NCBI GenBank assembly: GCA_902728285.1
Contig: CACVBU010001312.1
Span: 1,054,001 to 1,118,000, forward strand
Direction of reading: 5' to 3'
Source: Clytia hemisphaerica
Taxonomy: Eukaryota; Cnidaria; Hydrozoa; Leptothecata; Clytiidae
DNA length: 64,000 bases
The translations under genes and the position numbers were made by a program. The notes under the pieces were generated by a model. The model did no database searches, was not told the DNA's origin, and saw nothing but the letters and a program-made list of their open reading frames with translations. Every line of letters starts with the position of its first letter. Within the stretch, counting starts at the first letter, position 1. Shown here piece by piece: positions 12,901-20,795 of the stretch.

Positions 12901-15540
12901 GAATTGGGGCACGAGTATGGTATTGAAGTTATTCGTAAATGTGTGAACTTATCCGATCATGATGGAATCAAATTATCGCTGACTTTGCTATCTTAGAATA
13001 CCCGTCAGAGGCGATTCCCGGCGGGACAAGGGGGGGGGGGGTGGAAACTGGGGTGGGGTGGATGGATGATCTCAACTTTCTGATGATTAGTTTTGAGTGG
13101 TCAAAATTGCAGGAAGTAAAAAAAATTATCTCAAATAAAAAGGGTATAGTATCCCTTTTCTCCTATAGCAAATTCTACCTAACTTAAAAATTCATCATCA
13201 GAAAATTAGCCAACGATTTAGAAACATTTGCTTATGTTGTCATAGGTGCTTCTTTATGAACAGTTTGAATTGATCAAAGGAAATTTTTTGTGATAGATTG
13301 AGTAAACTAGGAATACTCTTTAAAGCAATGATGTTATCGAAAATCTGTTAATATGATATCAGTCTGTATCAGTACAGGTTTGATTCTGGATAAAATGAAC
13401 TTTGTAATTAAGGATTGAAGCTTAACTTTGTTGGAAATATGCAATTAAGGTCATCCCACCACCCCGTCCATTCTTATGTAAGTTTTCTGACGTTTAAAGA
13501 CTATTCTTAAAAGACATTTATTCTTTGGGGAGGAAGGCTTTTTTCTGCATTAACCAAAAGGAGGGCTCTGTTGAATTTGACATTTGCAGATGAAGTTGGG
13601 GAGGGTGTGAGAAATGGGTCAAATATGTGTGAGTGTCTTTTATGGATGGTCTATGGTAGAAAAAAATCTATAGACAAAGGACAATTAGTTTAAAGATGCC
13701 TTTCATTAATTCATTTTTGATTACTATCTCGTCAGGAAACTTACATACCTATGGATATGGCATTTAATGTATTATTTTATTTATTGTATTATTTATTCCT
13801 ATTTTTATATTATTTATTCCTATTTTTTATATTTATCATTTTTCTTCTGTTTTTCATAATTATTAGATTTTTTTAAATTATTATATTCAAAACAAAGTAA
13901 TATTTCTACCATTTTTTAATAGGTTTTTGTTAATTGTTTTATTATTTTCTTGTATTCTTTTTGTTATTCATTTGCCTACTCAAAAATCAAAAAGACTGTC
14001 ACAGAGTTTAAAAAATAGACAATATGGAAAAATATGGAATGAAAAAATATGGAAGTGCATTGCAAGTGAATTGATTCATCTATATATGTATGCATTTTGG
14101 TTGATATTATAAGGATAATTATGGAAACGTTGAATAGTGGTATAAGTGGATATATATTTATATTTTGGAATTATTACAATTGATGTAATCGCTTATCCTA
14201 ATGCAGCTTAAATTCATTGAATCTCAAAATATCCTAAATCGTCGTCATTTTCAGTCTTTATTAACAAAGAGTCGAATGGCTTCGAAAATTTTCATTACAA
14301 TCACCAACATTCGATACAATCGCCAACATCGATACTGCAAAATATGCGCTTAAAGTCATTGTATCATAATCGTTTCATCCGATTTTCACAATATGCTGTA
14401 TTTGCTCATAGGAAACATAAAATTTTATGATTTTCAGCATTTCTATAGTAAATCAACTGTCACACTCAACCACCAACCGACCATTGTTAATACAAAAATA
14501 ACAATTCTTATCGCGATTTCCATGATTCCACTGTGACTTCTTCGACGTACGTATCCAGACTTAACCTCAATCTTCGAAATATCTGGTGATTTGTTCCTGT
14601 TGGAAAAAAAAAAACGTTTTGGTATGTAAACTTTGTATGGTTTGATTACTCGAAATGTGACATTTATGTAAACGAAACACTGAAAACTAATTTTTATTAT
14701 TTTGGAAGCCGGAAATCCACCGGATGTGAAAAAAAGCCAAATTTGCACAATACTTTTAAATTTGTAAATTGCTAGCTATTTTCTATGAACTATGTACCAA
14801 CAAATTTTTGGAATACGAATACTTGGAAATATAATTTTTAGATTCATGAAATCCAAACTCAAGTTACCCGTTTTTGCCCCTGTACCAACCTGTATTTTCC
14901 TGTTCATTTAAAAACGAAAGCAGATTTTCGGCTAGAATGAAAGAACTTTTCTACGAATTGCTTGGAATCTCGAATCTTGTCTTTTCAAGTTCAAAATATT
15001 GGATATTTTCGACCGGAAATTACGTAAAATTTTAGCTTGCTTTTCGATCTAAACTCACTCAATATAGGTTTATCTTATTAATTTTCCGCATTCCTCTTCA
15101 AGTTTTAATTGTGTGTATTGTTCTCCAAGAATTTTAATGTTCTTTTATTCTTCGTCTTATTTAAGGCGAAATTTTCGACTTCTAGTCGTCTTGTATATTT
15201 TATTTTAGCTGCTCTTGCTGCCGGTATTCCATTATTGGACGATTTCATCGCACTTATCGGTGCTCTCGCCAGCGCTGGTCTGGCCATCATATTTCCACCT
15301 CTTATTCATACATTAACATTCTGGCACCATGGACTTCATCCGATGGCATTTGTTAAAAATCTCATTTTGATATGTATCGGTGTATTGGGTTTTGCTCTGG
15401 GAACTTTCGAATCAATTATGACCATTGTTACAGACTTTCATAAGAGAACTCCCAAACATGTACACGTTAATCAAACACTTATTAATGGAACCATGGGGTT
15501 CACACACCACCCGTTATTCAAAACACACCCTATAGTTTAA
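957..15540 (+). CDS. SLC36-type proton-coupled amino-acid transporter, 3' five exons (5' partial)
   Basis: Coding exons are 957-1040, 1291-1645, 4729-4895, 5133-5302 and 15209-15540, with stop TAA at 15538-15540. All junctions are GT-AG and all phases agree. The translation (about 368 residues) covers the C-terminal three quarters of an APC-superfamily amino-acid transporter. Recognisable blocks include RIVNLFLIVTQLGFCAVYF, the conserved SFEGIGVVLPLENEM region and FIGxLxSAGLAIIFPP-like residues in the last exon. Family members move small amino acids with protons across lysosomal or plasma membranes through about eleven helices. The first helices are missing and must be encoded upstream of the window. 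Intron 2 (1646-4728) holds a 1.75-kb inverted-repeat element and intron 4 (5303-15208) a whole Helitron, so a gene of ordinary exon size spans more than 14.5 kb. The tail after the last helix is His-rich and poorly conserved. An SLC38 relative is the main alternative; SLC36 fits better. Confidence 0.88.
2142..3894. mobile_element. 1753-bp TIR element with 7-bp target duplication (poly-G-tipped family)
   Basis: The left tip starts CAGGGGGGGGTCAAGCCTC and continues to about 2179. Its reverse complement closes the element at about 3858-3894. The 7-mer GATCGTA flanks both ends (2135-2141 and 3895-3901). Subterminal copies of the palindrome AAGTACCCGGGTACTT occur near 2217, 2268, 3687, 3738 and 3791. 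A direct repeat of about 48 bp (near 2380-2430 and 2800-2848) lies inside. No transposase ORF is visible, so it is non-autonomous. It sits in intron 2 of the SLC36-type gene. Confidence 0.85.
3895..4728. other. Rest of SLC36 intron 2
   Basis: AT-rich intronic sequence ending in a good polypyrimidine acceptor (TTCCTTTAG at 4720-4728). I see no further gene or repeat in it; the short ORFs have no recognisable composition. Confidence 0.6.
5365..5881. repeat. Diverged direct repeats rich in CCGGCCGAAAATGCCGGAAA
   Basis: A segment of about 65-80 bp (start near 5365, ending GAAGCCGGAACTATT near 5442) recurs near 5819-5880. Between the copies, the 20-mer CCGGCCGAAAATGCCGGAAA occurs near 5600 and 5751. 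It lies at the 5' end of SLC36 intron 4. It may be an old non-autonomous element; no ends with target duplications could be defined. Confidence 0.55.
5882..6780. other. Intronic stretch before the Helitron
   Basis: No convincing exon is present. A small hairpin, TTTCGCTTAGCGAAA (about 6071-6085), is the only clear local structure. The 5' terminus of the Helitron probably lies in this stretch but could not be located. Confidence 0.4.
6783..6895 (+). repeat. Tandem repeat at the 5' side of the Helitron
   Basis: Four half-units of about 27 bp share the core CTGCGTTGTCAG (CTGCATTGTCAG in the last). Alternate half-units read CAACTGCGTTGTCAGTTA and AAGCTGCGTTGTCAGCTC. Subterminal minisatellites of this sort are common in Helentron-type elements. 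Confidence 0.7.
7015..7947 (+). pseudogene. Helitron ORF: 2A peptide plus C76-like cysteine-protease domain, broken by TAG
   Basis: From ATG 7015 the frame encodes a leader of about 105 residues, then a canonical 2A sequence, LLLSGDVELNPGPT. Ribosomal skipping would fall between Gly and Pro near 7362/7363. Next comes FGKTAGIQCSSNC, which fits the catalytic-Cys box of the deubiquitinase domain shared by herpesvirus large tegument proteins (Herpes_teg_N / peptidase C76) and by ORFs of some mobile elements. A TAG (7462-7464) interrupts the frame. The same frame then runs on to 7947 with the rest of the domain, including GNCLAVM and FFFDSHSRD with the Asp and His expected at the active site. Cys and His therefore sit on opposite sides of the stop. 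This is either a nonsense mutation in a dead element or a read-through codon; decay of the downstream ORFs favours the former. Family assignment is from motif spacing only. Confidence 0.65.
7955..9250 (+). pseudogene. Helitron N-terminal ORF: basic coiled region plus DUF6570-like zinc-binding domain
   Basis: The frame is open from about 7955 to 9247. It starts with a highly charged segment in which KGSEKHEQEKELKR-like units repeat about four times (7985-8230). A cysteine-rich block follows (CVMCNRC at about 8356, CTTCHRKL at about 8487), then PCQSVSNKLQ and LERILVAQRILFSKV, the signature of the DUF6570 region that precedes the Rep domain in many Helitrons. Residues LAHPHLFSYWEIWL at the end are the start of the Helitron-like N domain. 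The next residues (KFGYNVERDIKLSP) continue in another frame from 9229, so this ORF is split from Rep by a frameshift. It is also out of frame with the protease ORF, whose stop lies 7 bp upstream. Confidence 0.7.
9210..11432 (+). pseudogene. Helitron HUH Rep region, multiple frameshifts
   Basis: Conserved Helitron-like N pieces appear in changing frames: KFGYNVERDIKLSP (9229 onward), TIKGTPAYWQ (about 9497), LSCADLRWEEFV (about 9589) and RGSPHDHCLLW (9832-9864), which holds the metal-binding HUH pair. The YMCAYFSK motif (10439-10462) contains two tyrosines four residues apart, as expected for the nicking and joining tyrosines. MPELWLRKAFPAISF and RNMLNRYIDRPN (10608-10780) belong to the Rep-helicase linker. 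At least six frame changes or stops separate these pieces, so no full-length Rep can be made. Rep proteins of this class nick and rejoin single-stranded DNA during rolling-circle transposition. Confidence 0.75.
11430..12996 (+). pseudogene. Helitron PIF1-type helicase C-terminal half plus APE-like endonuclease
   Basis: Three ORFs carry contiguous family motifs. 11430-11684 holds LFKLAELDEIMRQKDDSDF. 11700-11903 holds GARVMLISNIDIEDRLINGQ. 12013-12996 holds VHKVQGLTLDS and YVAMSRVKNLNGL (helicase motifs V and VI). The last ORF continues in frame into an APE-like endonuclease with LNVRSL (about 12369), LCLTETQ (about 12440), LGDFNMDGF (about 12762) and the catalytic SDHDG (about 12953). Helicase motifs I to III, including the Walker A loop, are absent: the sequence jumps from a TKWGKNV-like linker to WHLFKLAELDE exactly at the unknown base (11433). 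The last ORF of 984 bp is the least damaged part of the element. Confidence 0.8.
12997..14442. other. Post-Helitron intronic sequence
   Basis: Starts with a G-run (about 13031-13040), continues as AT-rich DNA with short tandem TATTTATTCCTATTTTT-type units (13770-13860), and has no recognisable exon on either strand. The 3' end of the Helitron probably lies within the first few hundred bases. Confidence 0.5.
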
Positions 15541-18500
15541 CCATGCAATTATGCATGGTATATAATATGAATGGTTCCCACTGCCAAAAAGACTGGAATA
15601 ATAAGCTTGGGGACTAATATATACACGTACTTCTCCTTCGATGGGTTTTCCTCGACTGTTGCCGCCACTGTGACAAGCTAACATATCAAAAAATGCTGGG
15701 CTAGGGTTGGGATAATATGACAACCACATGTTTTTCGGAACAAAAAATGCCAAACCTAAAACCAAAATCACAAAGTTTGGAATCGTCTTTAATTGGCCAT
15801 GAAAACACAGACTTAGGAAATGTTTTCATGTCATGCTCTATCGACGGAGTAATACGTGTAAAAGTCCCGCACTGATCTTTCTTATGAATTAATTTATTTT
15901 TTATTGTTAAATTTACACATTCCATTTGACAATGCTGACTATGTTTCTTGTGGTAGATAGTATTGCTGATTGTTTCAACATTTAATCTTTGTGAGGGATT
16001 TGAAAATACGAAACTGCATGCAATAGAAAGTTTTCTGTGGTTAACTTTGGTATAAATTATCTTTATCTTTTTTATGAAAAGTATTTGTCGATCTTATTAA
16101 AGCTGATACTAAACGCTCTTTGTTACAAATCAAAGCTTTCCTCCAGAAAAGCATTTAATTAAATGCTATCGTCTATACTTTCGTATGCAAGATGTCTGGA
16201 AAATATTAAGTCCTTGAGATCATTCAAGAAAGATTTCGGTTTATTGTAACCAACAGTTAAGGCTCCTCACTTTTCCGAACACACTGTATATTACGAAACC
16301 AGTTGGCACAATTACTGTTTGACACGCTAATATTTTATACATTAAATTTTCAAAATAATATAGTTTTTTAAATCAGGATATTTGCATTTTTGTTAATTAT
16401 GATATAGCTTTCAAAGTTTATTAGAAAAAAGTCAAACCTAAAAATCAATACAACTTCTTGTTTGGCAATGTTATTTAGAATTTTCTCCGTAAGAGTCGAG
16501 AGTAAATAGATAGGGCTTGTTTTTCTAGGATATTTATGAAGAGATCTGTGCAGTGTGAAGAACAGACCTCTACAAAACTGTTGCTAGTGCTTATTGGTGG
16601 ATACTATGGTATGATATAGAGGATGCCACCATCCCGGATCTGTAGTGTTTTCTTCATAAAAGGCGATGAATCATCCACTCAGGCAAAGTTTACTGTACAG
16701 TTTACTTACCGAAGTTAAGTCTATTTTCTAGATATCAAACTTCAAGAATTACAAAATCCTAGAAAAAAACTACAACATGAATGTTGAAAGCTAATAATAT
16801 CGTTTTCGACTTCTTTGTCAACTGAATCACTTTTTGACACTGACCACTCCACACTGAAGACGTCGTCGCGTGGACAAAACTTTGCATGCACGATGTCCTT
16901 TCCATTACCCAGAACCGCAATTGCCCATTCGGCGTCGACGATAACACAGGTTGGAGTGACGTCTAAACACGGCTTTCGGATCTATAAAAAGTAGGATAAA
17001 GTTTATAATATGATGTGTACAAAATGTGCGTGCATGCATCCCTGAAGCTCAGTATATGCTTACATTTTTGAATATTTGCTATCAGTGTTCTTGTACAGCG
17101 TTGTTGTTGACAGGTTTGGTATTTCGTACCCTAAGATACAATTGTCATCTCATAAGTTATCTTTCCTACCTTACGAAAGAAATGTTGGTATTAGTGATTT
17201 ATTTATCGATGGTGATTTTTAACTAAGTGGATGGCTGCGGACAATAGGCTTACCGCTAAATGAATATATTTGTCCCAACTGTAATAAATTTTGAATCTCT
17301 ACGGAAAAATAAAATTCGATGATAATTTGGCCCGGGGGGGGGGGGCAAAAATGGATGATGGGTATGTGCGGACGGTAAGGGTCGGTTTTTTCACCTTTCA
17401 AAGTCTCTCTAAGGGTCGGAAAATTCTGGATTTTTAGGAAATTTTTTGATTTCCAGAGAAAAAATTGTAATAAAGTCTCTCTAAGGGTATGACTTTTTTC
17501 AAAAAATCGAAAAAAAAAATCAAAAAGTCTCTCTAAGGGTCACCTTTTCAGCAAAAATCAGTCTCTTTAAGGGTCGGTTTTCGGAGGTCCCGTCCGCACA
17601 TACCCCTCATTTGCCAACCCTAGTACCCCCCCCCCGGAATTTGGCCCACAGTTTGGTGTGCGGAACCTTATTTCCGTGTCGTTGACAATCCTTTCCATCC
17701 GGAAGCTCCAATACTTACCATAATATGTAATTATAGCTTCGTCAGCTTTTTCCTCTTCATCTTTTTCGTCATCTCAAAACTCTTCTTCGACATCCTTCTC
17801 TTTCACGACTTCGTCTCCCAAAACATCGAGCACATGCTCCACATTGTCAACTACTTTCTCAAGTTGGTCCCATTCTGTTAAAAAGAAAAGTCAGAGGAGT
17901 GGAGCCAAGCCTGGGTCCCGTGACATCTTTTTTACGACCTAGCCATTATTAGTCTATTCCAAAGAACAGTATATTTTGAGATATTTTTGAGAGGGCGAGG
18001 ACGTGGATTAGGCCCGGGAAAAAAAATAATGACGCCATAGGCAAAAGTTCAAGGCCAAAGGAAAAGAAAAGGGGTAGAGAAATTCAAAATTCAAAAGTTA
18101 AAATAAACGAAAATGATTCGTACCATCTAAAAAAGCATGAAATTCTGAGCAAAAAAATGTATTACAACAACTCTCTGACTGAAACACACAAAGAAATACA
18201 GCTGCTTGAAGTTATGCTTGAGATTTTATCAAAAGTGTCATATCCAGTGTATTTAGCAGCTTCTAATGTCGTACCCAGGGCGACTTGCAATTGTGAGTGC
18301 TATCAGAATAAAAAAGAGAACTAAGGAGAGATAGTTCATACGTCATGTTACATAGAGTAAAAATTGTAAATAGTATTTCAATTCGCTTCCCGTGATACTC
18401 GGCAACGATTTTACTCTTTACAACCTTACGCTTCTGCTCATCCTCTAACAAAAAAGTTTCTTATGAAGCTTGTAGGTAGTTTTCTATCTATAATGTGAAG

Positions 18501-18813
18501 AATATATAGAGAGATCTGTTAATCAGATACTAAAATTTTTTCTTTATGAAGGACTTTTTTGTAAAAGGTGCTTAAAATCTCTTAATAATTCGACTGGTTA
18601 GTGACCAACCGACAGTGAAAAAATGATTAAGAAAATCACGAGGTAATATCGTACATTGTACACTTTCTTTAGTTTATAGTTTAGAGCAATTTGAATTTGT
18701 GTTTACCTTTTTTGGTTTCGAGCTTTGAGCAAGCCTCTTTAGCAAGAAAAGCCAAAATCGTTAGAACTAGAAACAAGAATCGCAAAATTGCGACTAAATA
18801 TTTCCTTAAAAAT
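14443..18813 (-). pseudogene. Unidentified secreted/membrane protein gene, exons interleaved with SLC36 last exon
   Basis: Not a recognised family. Minus-strand pieces with splice signals are as follows. About 18813-18707 encodes a hydrophobic signal-like segment (LRFLFLVLTILAFLA) ending in ACSKLETKK. 18444-18430 is a 15-nt exon (EDEQK) whose phases fit both neighbours. 17875-17719 is very acidic and opens EWDQLEKVVDNVEHV. About 16962 (or 16981) to 16770 contains CVIVDAEWAIAVLG. About 16031-15707 is Cys-rich and ends SEKHVVVILSQP. The terminal exon 14596-14443 has the acceptor TTTTTTTCCAACAG, then SGYVRRRSHSG, a single hydrophobic helix and a stop. The acidic exon carries a frame change at an A5 run (near 17818-17822) and an in-frame TGA, so this copy is probably broken or misread. 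A Met start exon and at least one middle exon were not found. Inferred architecture: signal peptide, acidic ectodomain, Cys-rich domain, C-terminal membrane anchor. Confidence 0.45.
17332..17637. mobile_element. 306-bp poly-G-tipped MITE with 8-bp target duplication
   Basis: The ends CCGGGGGGGGGGG and CCCCCCCCCCGG are inverted. The subterminal inverted pair GGGTATGTGCGGACGG / CCGTCCGCACATACCCC is clear. The 8-mer AATTTGGC precedes and follows the element (17324-17331 and 17638-17645). Inside, AAAGTCTCTCTAAGGGTCGG-like units recur four times. It lies in an intron of the minus-strand gene above. Confidence 0.8.
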
Positions 18814-19989
18814 GAAGGTCATTATTGACATATATAAAAAGCACACATAATAAAGTATACATATATATTTGTCCAGAAAGAACTGGCATGTTGTTTGCTT
18901 TGTTTTGGTGTTTAAAAATATGTACTTATCAGTCCTAAAAAACATACAAATTTGAATATAATGAGGGCAATAAGTCTGGTTAAATGTTACTTTATTCACA
19001 AGATTCACAGTCGGGTCTGCTACTAACATGTAATAGTTTTATTATAACCGGGCTTGAGAATCCGTAAGGAACTTGTAACATATATTATATATATAGTTTA
19101 TCAGTCGACTTGAATCATTATACATTACTTATACTTCACTGGATGCATTTTTCGCTGTGAAATTAAAAACGGGCGTCAGTCAGGGCGTACGGAAGGCGTT
19201 TTGACACGGGAAATTATGATGGAGAAAGCCCGTTTTAACAAATATTTCCCTTTTGGAAAACGGGAAATATTTAATAATGACTTCATCATTTCCACGTTTC
19301 AAATTCTCTACCATCAAAAACACAATCAAACACTAAATATCTAGCTTTAAGTAAAGATCATTCTCGTCATGTAGTATCAGCGAGAAATCAGTAACAACAG
19401 ATTGTGGTTGGTATGATAGCTAGACTGGAGTCGTCAGGTCGTTTATAATGCGTTTAATACAGTACTCTCGGAGTACTTATTTCCCAGGAAATAAATACTC
19501 CCCCCTCCCTGGTACTTTTTCCCCATGAAATTTGTACTCTTCCCCAATCTATGCTTCAAAATATATCGAAAATTTTGGCTATTTCTTCTTTTTTCGAAAT
19601 TTGAAGTTTTTGGGCGAGAAAATCACTTTTGAATGCAATTTTTTTTACAATATTTACACCCTTTTTGGAAAAAAAGTATAAATTAGAAGCTTGTTTTAGA
19701 GCTAAAGAAATTAGTTCAAACTCGGGATAAAGGGTCTCCGAGGAGCCAAATTTTTTTCTCCAACTAAATTTTTACCTGACTTAAAACCCCGGGGGGGGGG
19801 GTACTTAGGCAAGTGAAGGTTACGGGTATGTGCCGCCGTTAAGGGTGCCTTTTTTGCAGGCCCTGCCTAAAGTCCTGTAAGAGTTGGAGAAAACAGAAAA
19901 TTAAATTTCAGTCCCACTAGTGGTCGGAAAAATAGGAAAATTTATACTTTTTGCTCCTTGAAAGATCAAAATTTTGTCTAATTAGTCTC
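18814..19989. other. Intergenic AT-rich region with element fragments
   Basis: Contains a hairpin around CCCGTTTTAACAAATATTTCCC (19230-19270) and a solitary G-run end (CCCCGGGGGGGGGGG near 19787) resembling the poly-G-tipped MITEs, with no matching partner found. No gene is seen. Confidence 0.4.
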
Positions 19990-20036
19990 AATGATTTGAA
20001 ACTCAACGCTAACCACTAGGCTATCGAGCCGCTAAA
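19990..20036 (-). repeat. tRNA-derived SINE-like head
   Basis: On the minus strand, GGCTCGATAGCCTAGTGGTT contains an exact RNA polymerase III A-box pattern (TAGCCTAGTGG). It is followed 17 nt later by a weak B-box-like GTTTCAAATC. The anticodon arm is too short for a real tRNA, so this is best read as the relic of a tRNA-derived SINE. Confidence 0.35.
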
Positions 20037-20259
20037 AATTTCCGTAATTTGAGCAAATTTATAAAGTGACATATATAGTATATAATAATGGGTAACCAGA
20101 CCTCACGAGTTAGGCTAACTGTTATGATAGCAAATCCTCCAAATGAGCCCCACCCATGCATATATCCTTGGAGGGTAAACTGCTGACTAGAGGTGTGGCG
20201 GTTAACTCGTTTTTTCCAGGTTGGGCAAAACTCCTATCCCATAAACTTCTAACTAATCT

Positions 20260-20480
20260 ATCCGATCTCAGTAGTAAGTATGCCACAATCAAGGTCATAA
20301 TAATTGAGAAAAAGGGAAATTCCCCAGGAAGTTTTGAAACCACAATCGATTTGTAACATGTAAGTGCTCTAATTCTAAAAATCTAAAGTAGGTTCGAAGA
20401 GGGTAGAGTTTATAAGGTAGAGTTTTAATCAGAGTTTTAACGCTAGAGGGTAGGCCATTGGGCAGGCCATATGGCCCGGA
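20260..20480 (+). repeat. Dispersed repeat, copy 1 of 3
   Basis: The run from AAGGTCATAATAATTGAGAA through GGGAAATTCC, AACCACAATCGATTTG and a GTAGAGTTTTAA-rich tail recurs inverted near 30290-30460 and in direct orientation near 45690-45830. The three copies differ considerably. No termini were defined. Confidence 0.6.
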
Positions 20481-20795
20481 CACCAGAGAGGTTGGCCAGG
20501 TTTTCTAATTACCCGGGTTAGTTCGAGATTTTAAGAAAATACTTTTTAGTCCATTGCGTCTTCTCGGGATTTAGCTGCACCTCAAATTAAATGTTTTGAT
20601 CGATTATGATAGGGCGAGGGCGGTAGGGGATTTTCGGTCGGACTGCCGGGCGTTTACGCCAAAAGTTTCGTGAAGTTTTAATATGAAGCTGATCGCCATT
20701 CTTTTACATTCAATCCACCGACAGGCAGGAACTTCGTAGACCTGTATCAAAAATCTCCCAAGATTTTCACGATCCTTCGTTCAATATAATCTAAA

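Larger units (their letters stand above)
6780..13000 (+). mobile_element. Decayed autonomous Helitron (Helentron/Helitron2-like) in SLC36 intron 4
   Basis: In order on the plus strand it carries a subterminal tandem repeat, a 2A peptide plus cysteine-protease-like ORF, a cysteine-rich DUF6570-like region, a Helitron-like N domain with an HUH motif (HDH at 9844-9852), a tyrosine motif (YMCAYFSK, 10439 onward), PIF1-type helicase pieces and a C-terminal APE-like endonuclease. The Rep plus helicase plus endonuclease order is that of the Helentron group of rolling-circle transposons. Several frameshifts and stops break the genes. The exact termini and any 3' hairpin were not identified; the limits given are the outermost recognisable features. 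Confidence 0.85.

Noticed and set aside
13927-14112. 61-codon plus-strand ORF in AT-rich DNA
   Set aside because: Low-complexity composition and no family features; lies between the Helitron and the next exon.
19990-20036. Functional tRNA gene
   Set aside because: No acceptor stem or anticodon arm can be formed, and the spacing between A and B boxes is too short.
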